A model generated the notes under the pieces. That model worked only from the letters and a program-made list of their open reading frames with translations. It had not been told where the DNA came from and made no database searches. A stretch of 64,000 nucleotides of DNA. Source: Thiomonas sp. X19 (lineage in GTDB: Bacteria; Pseudomonadota; Gammaproteobacteria; Burkholderiales; Burkholderiaceae_C). Below are positions 8,406 to 16,722 of the stretch, in pieces; the stretch's first letter is position 1; every line of letters begins with the position of its first letter. The stretch is from NCBI RefSeq assembly GCF_900089495.1, contig NZ_LT605203.1:1424796-1488795 (forward strand), in the 5' to 3' direction. Both the position numbers and the translations under genes were made by a program.

Positions 8406-9103
8406 ACGAGTCCCCGGCTGCTCCGACTGCGGGCGCACTGGCGTTGCAGACATGGCGCACCATGATGCGTCATGTCTGGTTCAAGTCCGTCGGCACCACG
8501 GCGTTCACCTGGGTGTTTTTTCTGGCCTACTTTGCGTTGCTCAAACATCCGCACGGAGCGGTCACGGTCATGCCCATGACGGCCCTCGACCGCTGGATCG
8601 GGTTTCAGCCCTGGACCCTGCCGTTCTATTTCTCGCTGTGGTTGTACGTGAGCTTGCCGCCAGCCTTGATGGCGACGCGGCGCGAGATCACAGGCTTTGG
8701 CGCGCGCATGGCCATCGTCTGCCTGATCGGCCTGGGCGTGTTCTATGTCTGGCCCACCCAGGTGCCTGCATTCCCCATCAACTGGGCGCAGCATCCCGGC
8801 TTCGCGATTTTGCGCGGGGTCGACGCGGCCGGTAACGCCTTTCCGTCCCTGCATGTGGCCACGGCGGTGTTTGCCGCTTTCTGGCTGGACTGGATGGCGC
8901 CGGCGCTGGGCTTCGGCAGGCGCATGCGTCGCCTCAACATACTGTGGTGCGCGCTGATCGTCTTCTCGACCCTGGCGACCAAGCAGCATGTCGTGGTCGA
9001 CGCGATTGCTGGAACCTTGCTGGGTGCATCCGTGGCCTGGGCCACGAGGCCGCGCGCCCCCTCCCGCTTCGCCAGAGCCATGCAGACCGCGCCGGGTCAT
9101 TGA
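8387..9103 (+). CDS. PAP2-family membrane phosphatase
   Basis: The 238-residue protein has about five or six membrane helices and two typical PAP2 (type 2 phosphatidic acid phosphatase) motifs: FPSLHVATA near residue 148, and KQHVVVDAIAG near 199 with the catalytic His. Such enzymes dephosphorylate lipid phosphates such as phosphatidate or undecaprenyl diphosphate at the periplasmic face. The substrate cannot be told from sequence. The start used gives a 25-residue cytosolic tail; a later ATG pair (MMRHVWF) is also possible. Confidence 0.8.
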   Translation: MALSSVNESPAAPTAGALALQTWRTMMRHVWFKSVGTTAFTWVFFLAYFALLKHPHGAVTVMPMTALDRWIGFQPWTLPFYFSLWLYVSLPPALMATRREITGFGARMAIVCLIGLGVFYVWPTQVPAFPINWAQHPGFAILRGVDAAGNAFPSLHVATAVFAAFWLDWMAPALGFGRRMRRLNILWCALIVFSTLATKQHVVVDAIAGTLLGASVAWATRPRAPSRFARAMQTAPGH

Positions 9104-9310
9104 CGCCATGGCCGAGACCGATGCCGATCCCATCGAGCTTGACGAGAGCGCATCCAGGGCCTGCTGCATGGCATCAACGACGCGTTGGCGAGCGTTGCGA
9201 TTCTGGCCGTCAACACGCCGCGCCATGCCCTTGGCATGCGAAGACTTTCGCCATGAGGGCTCCCTCGTCGCCGCGCTTGACGGAAAATTGCTCTTTTCAC
9301 ATCATTTCCC

Positions 9311-11092
9311 ATGCAACCCACGGATCTACCCAGTAGCCCCAAGGCTTCCAACTTCCTGCGCCAGATCATCGAGGCCGACCTGGCGAGCGGGCGCGATGCC
9401 GGCCGGCGCTTCGCCGGCGTGCCGGGCGACGCGCAACAGCTCGCCGAGGCGCCGTTCGATGCTGCGCGCATTCGCACCCGCTTTCCTCCCGAGCCCAATG
9501 GTTATCTGCACATCGGCCATGCCAAGAGCATCTGCCTGAACTTCGGGCTGGCGCAAGACTATGGCGGCGTGTGCCACCTGCGCTTCGACGACACCAACCC
9601 CGAGAAGGAAGACGACGAATACGTCCACGCCATCCGCGACGCGGTGCGCTGGCTGGGTTTCGACTGGGTGGCTGGCGGGGTGAATCACGAATATTTCGCC
9701 AGCGACTACTTCGATCTCATGTGGCGAGCCGCCTGCGCCCTGATCGACGCCGGCCTGGCCTATGTCGACGAACAAAGCGCCGATGGGATGCGCCGCAACC
9801 GCGGAACCCTCACCGAGCCCGGTGTGGCCAGCCCCTGGCGCGACCGCCCAGCCGCCGAGAGCCGGCGACGCTTCGAGGCGATGCGTGCTGGCCAGCACCC
9901 GGAAGGCAGCATGGTGCTGCGGGCGAAAATCGACATGGCCTCGCCCAACATCAACCTGCGCGATCCGGCCATCTACCGCATCAAGTTCGCCGAGCATCAC
10001 CGCACCGGCAACGCCTGGTGCATCTACCCGATGTACACCTTCGCCCACCCCATCGAGGACGCGCTGGAACGCATCACCCACAGCATCTGCACGCTCGAAT
10101 TCGAAGACCAGCGCCCGTTCTACGACTGGGTGCTGGGCAAACTGGCCGACCTCGGCGTGCTCGCCCGGCCGCTACCGCACCAGCATGAGTTCGCCCGCCT
10201 CAACCTCGGCTATGTCGTCACCAGCAAACGCAAGCTGGCGCAACTGGTGAACGAAGGCCATGTGGCCGGCTGGGACGACCCGCGCCTGCCCACCATCGCC
10301 GGGCTGCGCCGCCGCGGCTACACCGCAGCCAGCCTGCGTTTGTTCGCCGAGCGCATCGGCGTGACTAAGTCCGATTCATGGATCGACTACGCCACGCTCG
10401 AAGGCGCGCTGCGCGAAGACCTCGATCCGCTGGCCGCGCGCGCCATGGCCGTGCTCGACCCCGTCAGGCTCGTGCTCACCAACTGGGACGCGCTGATGGG
10501 CGCCGGCATGCTGGACGATTGCCAGGCTCCTGTGCATCCCCACCATCCCGAGTGGGGCACGCGCCACTTCAAGTTCGGCCGCGAGCTGTGGATCGAGCGC
10601 GACGACTTTGTGCTCGATCCGCCCAAAGGCTTTTTCCGCCTGTTTCCCGGCAGCCGCGTGCGCCTGAAATACGGCCATGTGATCGAGTGCACCGGCGCCA
10701 CGCTGGATGCGCAAGGCCGGGTGACGGAAGTGCAGGCCACCCTGGTTGCCGACACCAAAAGCGGCACGCCCGGCGCCGCAGCGGTGAAGGTCAAGGGCGT
10801 CATCACCTGGGTGGCCGCGGCCGATGCCTTGTCCGCCGAAGTGCGCCTGTACGAGCGCCTGTTCACCGAGGCCCAGCCGGATGCCGGCGGGCGCGATTTT
10901 CTCTCCATGCTCAACCCCGAGAGCCTGCGCATCGCGCAAGCCTGGGTCGAACCCGGCCAAGCCTCGACCCAGCCGGGGCAGAGCGTGCAGTTCGAGCGCC
11001 ACGGCTATTTCGTGGCCGACGCGAAAGACCATGCGCCCGGCCATCTGGTGTTCAACCGCACCGCCACGCTCAAAGACGGTTGGGGCAAGTGA
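9311..11092 (+). CDS. glnS: Glutaminyl-tRNA synthetase
   Basis: The 593-residue class I aminoacyl-tRNA synthetase carries the HIGH signature in PNGYLHIGHAKSICLN (about residue 62) and the KMSKS-equivalent VTSKRKLAQLV near residue 304. The flanking FPPEPNGY, RFDDTNPEKEDDEYV and C-terminal anticodon-binding beta-barrels match GlnRS rather than GluRS. It charges tRNA-Gln with glutamine in the cytosol. Its length is slightly above the E. coli enzyme (554), mainly from an N-terminal extension and an insertion in the C-terminal region. The dioxygenase gene follows 7 nt later, so the two may be co-transcribed. Confidence 0.97.
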   Translation: MQPTDLPSSPKASNFLRQIIEADLASGRDAGRRFAGVPGDAQQLAEAPFDAARIRTRFPPEPNGYLHIGHAKSICLNFGLAQDYGGVCHLRFDDTNPEKEDDEYVHAIRDAVRWLGFDWVAGGVNHEYFASDYFDLMWRAACALIDAGLAYVDEQSADGMRRNRGTLTEPGVASPWRDRPAAESRRRFEAMRAGQHPEGSMVLRAKIDMASPNINLRDPAIYRIKFAEHHRTGNAWCIYPMYTFAHPIEDALERITHSICTLEFEDQRPFYDWVLGKLADLGVLARPLPHQHEFARLNLGYVVTSKRKLAQLVNEGHVAGWDDPRLPTIAGLRRRGYTAASLRLFAERIGVTKSDSWIDYATLEGALREDLDPLAARAMAVLDPVRLVLTNWDALMGAGMLDDCQAPVHPHHPEWGTRHFKFGRELWIERDDFVLDPPKGFFRLFPGSRVRLKYGHVIECTGATLDAQGRVTEVQATLVADTKSGTPGAAAVKVKGVITWVAAADALSAEVRLYERLFTEAQPDAGGRDFLSMLNPESLRIAQAWVEPGQASTQPGQSVQFERHGYFVADAKDHAPGHLVFNRTATLKDGWGK

Positions 11093-11099
11093 GCCAGCC

Positions 11100-11909
11100 A
11101 TGAACCGCGGGCTCACCACCTTGGACGAGGCTGTCGCCGGTTTTGCCGCCGGCGGCGAGCCTGCGGCAGGCAACCATGCCGACGCCGCAGAGCGCCTGTG
11201 CGCCGCGGGCTACGCCGTGCTGTCGGCCGCCGAATTGGCGGCGTTGTGCGGCCTGGGCGCGCAAGCCTGCGACCAGGCCGCCGCCTACTGGAACGCACTG
11301 CCGCCGGACAGCTATCTGAAAGACGGCGGGCATTACCGCAGCCGCCGCCACGCCAGCTACATCCACAAGCTGCGAGCCGCCGCGGGCGAGAACGAGTTGG
11401 CCTTGGCGCCGCACCGCGCCCATTACCAGCCCACCACCTACAACGCCCTGCACGGCGGCATGCTGCGCTGGTACGCGCCGCTCGACGCGGGCTTGCTGGC
11501 CTTGCCCTGCATGGCGGCACTGCTGCTCGGGCTGGGGCGCCTGTTCGCGCAATTGCGGCCACAGCGGCAATGGTTTGTCGAAGCCCACCAATTCCGTATC
11601 GACACCCACGAAGGCATAGGCCGCCCCACGCCCGAGGGCGCGCATCGCGACGGGGTCGACTTCGTCGCCGTCATCCTGGTGCAGCGCCACGGCATTCGCG
11701 GTGGCGAAACCCGCGTGTTCCAGGCCGACGGACCTCACGGCGTGCGTTTCACCCTGGAGCAGCCGTGGAGCGCGCTGCTGATGGACGACAGCCGCGTGAT
11801 CCACGAATCCACCCCCATCCTGCCCACGGATCCGACCCAACCCGGCTGGCGCGACACCCTGGTGCTGACTTGGCGCGCAGGGGGCTTTTTGGAGCCCGGT
11901 CAGGGCTGA
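11100..11909 (+). CDS. 2-oxoglutarate/Fe(II)-dependent dioxygenase family protein
   Basis: The 269-residue protein shows a probable iron-binding facial triad: H-x-D in GAHRDGVD (about residue 182) and a distal His in SRVIHEST (about 237). A candidate 2-oxoglutarate-binding Arg lies in TLVLTWR. This pattern and length match the 2OG-Fe dioxygenase family that includes bacterial amino-acid hydroxylases such as isoleucine dioxygenase. The substrate is unknown; a free amino acid is a reasonable guess by family. It starts 7 nt after glnS and is followed by a hairpin terminator at 11980. Confidence 0.75.
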   Translation: MNRGLTTLDEAVAGFAAGGEPAAGNHADAAERLCAAGYAVLSAAELAALCGLGAQACDQAAAYWNALPPDSYLKDGGHYRSRRHASYIHKLRAAAGENELALAPHRAHYQPTTYNALHGGMLRWYAPLDAGLLALPCMAALLLGLGRLFAQLRPQRQWFVEAHQFRIDTHEGIGRPTPEGAHRDGVDFVAVILVQRHGIRGGETRVFQADGPHGVRFTLEQPWSALLMDDSRVIHESTPILPTDPTQPGWRDTLVLTWRAGGFLEPGQG

Positions 11910-11979
11910 GAAGGGCTTGGCGGCGCAGTCGTGGCGCATCGGCCCGGGCGGGGCATTCATGGGCACGGCTTATGCTTAC

Positions 11980-12012
11980 AGGCTGCCTGCGGACCTTTTC
12001 TGCAGGCAGCCT
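11980..12012 (+). terminator. Rho-independent terminator after the dioxygenase gene
   Basis: An 11-bp perfect stem (AGGCTGCCTGC with GCAGGCAGCCT) encloses an 11-nt loop and is followed by TTTTC. It lies 70 nt downstream of the dioxygenase stop and ends 19 nt before the next start codon. It therefore probably ends the glnS transcript, or acts as a leader hairpin for the following dehydrogenase gene. Confidence 0.7.
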
Positions 12013-12031
12013 TTTCATTGTTGGAGACTCC

Positions 12032-13063
12032 ATGAGCACACGCATTCCCGCCACCCTGATTGCCGGCGACGGCATCGGTCCCGAGATCATGGACGCGACG
12101 CTGGCCGCGCTGGCCGCGCTGCAAGCGCCGTTCGACTGGGACGTGCAGGTGGCCGGCCTGGCCGGGGTGCATGCCGCGGGCGACCCGTTGCCGCCGGTCA
12201 CGCTCGACAGCATTCGCCGCACCCGCCTGGCGCTCAAGGGCCCGCTGGAAACGCCCTCCGGCGGCGGCTACCGCTCCAGCAATGTGCGCCTGCGCGAGGC
12301 CTTCAAGCTCTATGCCAATATGCGCCCGACCAAGACCATGGTGCCGGGCGGACGCTTCGACGACATCGACCTGCTGGTGTTTCGCGAGAACGTCGAAGGG
12401 CTGTACATGGGCTACGAGCATTACATCCCGATCAACGACGACCCGCACGCCGTGGCCATCGCCACCGGGGTGAACACCCGGCAGGGCGCGCTCAACATCC
12501 TGAACTACACCTTCCAAACCGCCATTGCCCTCGGGCGCAAGAAAGTGACGGTGGTGCACAAGGCCAACATCATGAAGGCGCTCACCGGCATCTTCCTGGA
12601 AACCGCCTATCAGTTGCATGGCGAGAAGTACGCCGGGCGGATCGATCTGGACAACGTCATCGTCGACGCCTGCTGCATGAAACTGGTGATCAACCCCTGG
12701 CAATTCGACACCCTGGTCACAACCAACTTGTTCGGCGATATTTTGTCGGACCTGGCCGCCGGGCTGGTGGGCGGGCTGGGCATGGCGCCAGGCGCGAACA
12801 TCGGCCAGGATGCGGCCATCTTCGAGGCGGTGCACGGCTCGGCGCCCGACATCGCCGGCAAGGGTTTGGCCAACCCCATCGCGCTGATGCTGGCCGCGGC
12901 GCTGATGCTCGACCACGTCAAGCTGCACGACAAGGCCACGCGCCTGCGCCAGGCCATCTCCGGCACGCTCAATGTGGACAAGGTTCGCACCGGCGACCTC
13001 GGCGGCAACGCCGACACCAAGACCTTCACAGCGGCCATCGTCAGCCGTATCAAGAACGGCTGA
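12032..13063 (+). CDS. NAD-dependent isocitrate/isopropylmalate-type dehydrogenase, probably isocitrate dehydrogenase
   Basis: The 343-residue beta-decarboxylating dehydrogenase has the N-terminal GDGIGPEI loop, the substrate-binding GGGYRSSNVRLREAFKLYANMRP block (about residues 75-97), and the metal/nucleotide motifs TNLFGDILSD and EAVHGSAPDIAGK. The Ser-rich loop and LYAN.RP context favour NAD-type isocitrate dehydrogenase over 3-isopropylmalate dehydrogenase, which has a different loop. No leu genes adjoin. It would convert isocitrate to 2-oxoglutarate. The start ATG at 12032 has a GGAG ribosome-binding site 7 nt upstream. Confidence 0.85.
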   Translation: MSTRIPATLIAGDGIGPEIMDATLAALAALQAPFDWDVQVAGLAGVHAAGDPLPPVTLDSIRRTRLALKGPLETPSGGGYRSSNVRLREAFKLYANMRPTKTMVPGGRFDDIDLLVFRENVEGLYMGYEHYIPINDDPHAVAIATGVNTRQGALNILNYTFQTAIALGRKKVTVVHKANIMKALTGIFLETAYQLHGEKYAGRIDLDNVIVDACCMKLVINPWQFDTLVTTNLFGDILSDLAAGLVGGLGMAPGANIGQDAAIFEAVHGSAPDIAGKGLANPIALMLAAALMLDHVKLHDKATRLRQAISGTLNVDKVRTGDLGGNADTKTFTAAIVSRIKNG

Positions 13064-13117
13064 CGCACCCTGCGCTGCGCCCTCTCCGCAGGCGGGGAGG
13101 TTCTTTGGCGCAACACA

Positions 13118-14152
13118 TTACTCCCTCCCAACCTTCCCCAGACGTGGGGGAGGGGCTTCTCCCCTGTGGTGCGCACCACGGGGGACGTTGCGGACCACGG
13201 GATAGATCTGCTGCTGCCAGCGCTTGCCGCTGAACACGCCGTAATGCCCCACGCCCGCCTGGACGTAATGCGTGCGCTGGCAAGGGTGGATGTTGCTGCA
13301 AGGGTCCTGCGCAGCCAGGGTCTGGACGAGTGTGCAGATGTCGTCGCGCCCGCCTTCCACCGTGAGCAGCGCGGTGTTGCGAATGGCTGCGGGTCGTACC
13401 GGACGATCGCGGAAGGTGAGGGCGCCGCGCGGCAGGTCGTAGTCCTGAAACACGGCGGCTTCCAGATCGAACCCGTCGGGCGGATCGGCCACGGCGAAAC
13501 ACTCCTTGTAGAACTTGCGGGTGGACTGGGCGCGGTCGGTATTGCCCTCCACCAGGTCGTCGAAATACTGGCGGAACATGCCGGTGTGGCGCTCCAGGTT
13601 CATGTTGAGAAAAGCCGTGAGTTGCAGGAAGCTCGGGTAGACATCCCGCCCGGCACCTTTGCACTGCAGTGGCACCGGGCTGACCAGGTTTTGCGCGAAC
13701 CGTTCGATGGGCTTCGAAGTGGCCAGCGGGTTGACCCCGGTGGGGCTGATGCGGCAGTCGACGGGCCCGGCCATCAGGGTCAGGCTGGCGGGCGTGGCGG
13801 GGTTGCGGTCCTCGGCCATCAGCGCGGTGGCGGCCAGTGCCGGCACGCTGGGCTGGCAGATGGCCATGAGGTGCGAGCCGGGGCCGATGACCTCGAGGAA
13901 GCGCATCAGGTGCCCGGTGTATTCGTCCAGACCGAAGCGGCCTTCGCGCAGTGGCACGTCGCGGGCGTTGTGCCAGTCGGTGATGTAGACATCATGGTCC
14001 TGCAGCATGGTGCGTGCGGTTTCGCGCAGCAGCGTGGCGAAGTGCCCGGAGATGAGCGCGACGATGAGCGCAGCCGGTCCCGGGTGCTCCATGCCCTTGC
14101 GAAAATGCAGCAGGGCGCAAAAGGGCGTGACGGCGGCCTGTTCATCAGGCAT
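13118..14152 (-). CDS. phaZ: Intracellular polyhydroxyalkanoate depolymerase, truncated/remodelled
   Basis: The 344-residue alpha/beta hydrolase matches intracellular PHA depolymerases. It starts at the PFCALLHF block and shows SGHFATLLR, YITDWHNARDVPL, the ICQPSVP nucleophile-type motif (where the family has Cys) near residue 100, MAGPVDCR.SPT, and GVGHYGVFSGKRW near the end. It should cleave stored polyhydroxybutyrate. Family members are about 400-410 residues and carry about 75-80 residues before PFC; here this part is missing or split off (see 14155-14250). The last ~22 residues are encoded by an intergenic repeat. Core catalytic sequence is intact, so activity is possible but uncertain. 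Confidence 0.75.
   Translation of the reverse strand: MPDEQAAVTPFCALLHFRKGMEHPGPAALIVALISGHFATLLRETARTMLQDHDVYITDWHNARDVPLREGRFGLDEYTGHLMRFLEVIGPGSHLMAICQPSVPALAATALMAEDRNPATPASLTLMAGPVDCRISPTGVNPLATSKPIERFAQNLVSPVPLQCKGAGRDVYPSFLQLTAFLNMNLERHTGMFRQYFDDLVEGNTDRAQSTRKFYKECFAVADPPDGFDLEAAVFQDYDLPRGALTFRDRPVRPAAIRNTALLTVEGGRDDICTLVQTLAAQDPCSNIHPCQRTHYVQAGVGHYGVFSGKRWQQQIYPVVRNVPRGAHHRGEAPPPRLGKVGRE
13121..13190. repeat. Palindromic intergenic repeat, overlapping the 3' end of phaZ
   Basis: Two adjacent hairpins are visible. One pairs CCTTCCCC with GGGGGAGG (13132-13153). The other is a near-perfect 24-nt palindrome (CCCCTGTGGTGC/GCACCACGGGG, 13161-13184). Such C/G-run palindromes are typical of dispersed intergenic repeats in Burkholderiales. 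The repeat encodes the last ~22 residues of the PHA depolymerase reading frame, which suggests that it replaced the original gene end. It also separates this gene from the convergent dehydrogenase and may stop transcription. Confidence 0.6.
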
Positions 14153-14154
14153 GG

Positions 14155-14250
14155 CTATGGTGCGTCACGCCATGCAGGTGCGGCCATGCGCGCGAACTCG
14201 CGCAGAGGCCAAAGCATGTCGGCCTGGGTTTCGTCGGTTTGGTCGAGCAT
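14155..14250 (-). pseudogene. phaZ: Detached N-terminal fragment of the PHA depolymerase gene
   Basis: A 31-codon frame ends in TAG two nt before the ATG of the phaZ body and lies in a different frame. Its peptide (…ADMLWPLREFARMAAPAWRDA) resembles the extreme N-terminus of intracellular PHA depolymerases, which begin with a short helix of the type 'dMLxPlRxxAr'. About 45 residues that should separate it from PFCALLHF are absent. This looks like an internal deletion combined with a frameshift. Alternatively it is a small leader peptide. Confidence 0.5.
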
Positions 14251-14496
14251 GGCGGTCTCACGGGTTGAAACGGCGTTGCCGCTCGCGGTCGTCTGGGCGC
14301 CCTGTGTCGATGGCTGGGGTGCTTGTTCAAGCAAGCAAGTTTCAAGCCGTTTGCCCGTGCATCCAGGGAACTCGGTCGCTTCTCCGGGCCAAGCTGACGC
14401 GGCCTGGCGGCCCGCGCTGGCACAGCGCTTGCTTGGAATCTGACATGGACCGGGCATCGCCGCCGGTCCTGGCATACACACAGCGGAGACGAGGCC

Positions 14497-15150
14497 ATGG
14501 CGTGCACCACGCTCAGCATCAGCAGCAAGAATTACTCGTCCTGGTCGCTACGGGGTTGGCTGCTCGCCAAGTTCGCCAAGCTGGATTTCGACGAAATCCT
14601 GGTCTCGCCCGACGCCGCCGGAGCGCGCCAGGAATTGTTGCTGTTGTCGCCCTCCATCCTGGTGCCTTGCCTGACGCACAACGGCATCAAGGTGTGGGAT
14701 ACCCTGGCCATTGCCGAGTACCTCAACGAGGTCAAGCCCAAGGCCGGCCTGCTGCCCGAAACCCTGGCGATGCGCGCGCATTGCCGCGCCATCAGTGGCG
14801 AGATGCATTCCGGCTTCGCCAACCTGCGCTCGGCCCTGCCCATGAACCTCAAGCGCCATTACCCCGGCTACAAGGTATGGGCCCGGGCGCAAGCCGATAT
14901 CGAGCGCATTCTCGCCATCTGGCACGAATGCCTGACGACTTACGGCGGCCCGTTCCTGTTCGGCAAGCGCGGCATGGCCGACGCCATGTACGCCCCGGTG
15001 GTGACCCGCTTCATGACCTACGACGTGGCGCTCGATGGCGCCTGCACCGCGTATGCCGCACGCATCATGTCCATGCCGGAAATGCAGGAATGGCTGGCCG
15101 CTGCGAGCCGGGAGCACACCGACATCGACGAACTCGATAGGGAGTTCTGA
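14497..15150 (+). CDS. Glutathione S-transferase family protein
   Basis: The 217-residue protein has a thioredoxin-like N-terminal domain starting LSISSKNYSSWSLRGWLL, where Ser residues occupy the GSH-activating position. It has the cis-Pro loop (SPSILVPCL), the WDTLAIAEYL glutathione-binding segment with E-S/A-type contact, and an all-helical C-terminal domain. It is closest in style to YfcF/maleylacetoacetate-isomerase-like GSTs. The substrate is unknown. It is a single gene, transcribed divergently from phaZ. Confidence 0.85.
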   Translation: MACTTLSISSKNYSSWSLRGWLLAKFAKLDFDEILVSPDAAGARQELLLLSPSILVPCLTHNGIKVWDTLAIAEYLNEVKPKAGLLPETLAMRAHCRAISGEMHSGFANLRSALPMNLKRHYPGYKVWARAQADIERILAIWHECLTTYGGPFLFGKRGMADAMYAPVVTRFMTYDVALDGACTAYAARIMSMPEMQEWLAAASREHTDIDELDREF

Positions 15151-15203
15151 AGCTGGCTGCTCCGTGCCTGCGGCGCACAGGTCATGGTGCCCGGCACCGC
15201 AAG

Positions 15204-15634
15204 CTATTTCCAGGGCGTGGGTGGTGGAATCGCGCAAGGGCCTTCGGCATCGACCGTGCCGAAGTCGGCCGGGCCGACGATTTCCAGATACTCCATGCCG
15301 GGCGAGTCGTCGTAGAGGCAATGCAAGATGCCCGGGCATTGATGCGCACCACGTCGCCTGCCGCCACCAGCGTGTCCTGGTCCTCGTACATGAAGCGCGC
15401 CCAGTCCTTGGTCATGATGACGATCTGGAAGTCGGCCGCATGGAAATGCCAGCCGGTGCCGCCAGTCTCGGGCGGGATGTCGGTGGCCTTCACCAGATGG
15501 GAAACCACTCGGCCATTGGTGGCCTCCTTGATGCCCGGATCGCGGTCGTGGAAAAAATCGCGCAGGCCCTCGCCCTTGAACACGGTATCGCCTGGCCTGA
15601 CATGCGAAAATTTGGTCTTGACGCTGTCCAACAT
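15204..15634 (-). pseudogene. Frameshifted single-domain cupin protein gene
   Basis: From the ATG at 15634 the frame encodes a cupin with GTGWHFHAADFQIVIMTKDW (metal-binding H-x-H) and VAAGDVVRINA. It then loses homology into a Ser/Thr-rich tail. In another frame the sequence continues exactly where it should, as PGILHCLYDDSPGMEYLEI, and ends at TAG 15204. A single missing base near 15331-15340 (the AATGCCCGGGC run) explains both halves. The intact product would be about 143 residues. The gene could be newly inactivated, or the base may be a sequencing error in a short GC run. Confidence 0.8.
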
Positions 15635-15760
15635 GACCGGTCTCCGGGAACGAAAAACGCCTCAGGAACATGCATAAGCCGTTCCAGCGGACTCAAGTCG
15701 GTGACGTCTGCAGCGATTCAGGCGATGGCGGCAAGCAACTTCACGCGGCACGCGACACGC

Positions 15761-16162
15761 TCACCAACGCAAATAGTGCGCCGTGGTGCCGCTCTGCGCC
15801 CGGATGGTGCGCAACTGGCCGTCATGGCGCCCCTCGATGGTGTAGGTGCCCGCTGGTGCCTTGAGGTAGCACAACGGCCCGCCAACGGTGAACTTGGCCA
15901 GGGTCTTGCCGTTTTGCATGACCTTCACCGGCACATTGGCCAGATACTCCCCTTGCGGCCCCTTCACCATCCAGAAGCCGAGGTTGAACTTGGCGGCTTG
16001 CGCCTGCATTTTCTGCAGGGAACCTTGGCCGACGCCGCCACAGACGTACTGGATGGAACCCTGGGTATGGATGGCAGCGGCATGGGCTTGCGAGGCAGCC
16101 AGGGGCAGCAAGGCCGCGGCCAGGAGGGCGACACATTTCAGGGATGTTGGAAAGTGTTTCAT
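15761..16162 (-). CDS. Small secreted protein with carboxypeptidase-regulatory-like C-terminal sheet
   Basis: The 133-residue protein has a signal peptide (SLKCVALLAAALLPLAAS, cleavage near AHA-AA). The mature part has a YVCGGVGQGSLQKMQ motif at about 40-53 and then a short beta-rich region. Its VPVKV..NGK.LAKFTVGGPLCYLKAPAGTY pattern recalls carboxypeptidase-regulatory-like domains. The CGGVG...L..M pattern recurs in small exported proteins of Burkholderiales of unknown role. It is the first of two minus-strand genes (the broken cupin follows 126 nt downstream). A strong 14-bp hairpin sits in its upstream region. Confidence 0.65.
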   Translation of the reverse strand: MKHFPTSLKCVALLAAALLPLAASQAHAAAIHTQGSIQYVCGGVGQGSLQKMQAQAAKFNLGFWMVKGPQGEYLANVPVKVMQNGKTLAKFTVGGPLCYLKAPAGTYTIEGRHDGQLRTIRAQSGTTAHYLRW

Positions 16163-16722
16163 GATGGCAACTCCTTGGAATGACAGGAACAACCGCCGTG
16201 CGACCGCACGATGGCCTGCAAGACTGCAGGCCATCGTGGCCGCCATGGCGCCTCGGCCCGAATGAAGAGAGCCCGCCCATGCCATGTTCGCGAACGCAGC
16301 AAAGCGTTGGCAGGCACCGGGCAGGCCAGTCCACCCCGATGGGCCGTTGAGCAAGAGGCGGTCTCATCGTGATGAGACTTGCCGAAGTCATGATCGGTTT
16401 CCCGCTGCGAGGCTTTAGGCCAGGTTTGTGCCCGGTTTTTAAGCCAGATTTAATCGGCCGTCGCGATGGCTCTGGCGGCATCCTGGCGTGTCTTTCTTTG
16501 CGGGCCAACCCAGGGCCGGCCGGCGGATCTTGCGATGTGCCCGTGCGCTTCGCACAGCTCGCGCTTCGCTTGAGCGGCACGCGTGCCCTTGCCGCCAGGC
16601 CTGGGTGTCGCGACAGGGGCCGCGAGTGGGTTTGAAACGGTGGTGTTCAAATCAAGTCTGCAACGGTGCTGGAGTTGCCGCTGCCGTGCAGTTGTGTCGA
16701 ACCGAACATCGAGGAGTGCTTC
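16163..16722. other. 560-bp intergenic region with a hairpin and an 18-bp palindrome
   Basis: No convincing gene is present. Two structures stand out. At 16207-16238 a perfect 14-bp stem (CACGATGGCCTGCA arm) has a 4-nt loop and no T-run, so it is unlikely to be a terminator. At 16361-16378 is GTCTCATCGTGATGAGAC, an 18-bp palindrome apart from its central GT, the form expected for a dimeric regulator site. The remainder is GC-rich without clear promoters. The region separates the divergent secreted-protein and NTF2-like genes. Confidence 0.6.
16361..16378. promoter_or_regulatory. Candidate operator palindrome
   Basis: The sequence GTCTCATCGTGATGAGAC has two perfectly inverted 8-bp arms with a 2-bp centre. 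It lies about 200 nt upstream of the secreted-protein start (16162) and 345 nt upstream of the NTF2-like gene. Symmetric 16-20 bp sites are typical of TetR, GntR or MarR-type dimers, but no such regulator gene is adjacent. Whether it is bound is unknown. Confidence 0.4.

Noticed and set aside
8393..9226. 277-codon minus-strand frame opposite the PAP2 gene
   Set aside because: It shows no signal peptide or motif and a Gln/Arg/His-rich composition. The plus strand has the FPSLH and KQH PAP2 motifs.
11198..12031. In-frame upstream extension of the dehydrogenase gene to 11198
   Set aside because: The extension overlaps the 2OG dioxygenase gene and a terminator hairpin. The ATG at 12032 has a good ribosome-binding site and opens directly on the family N-terminus.
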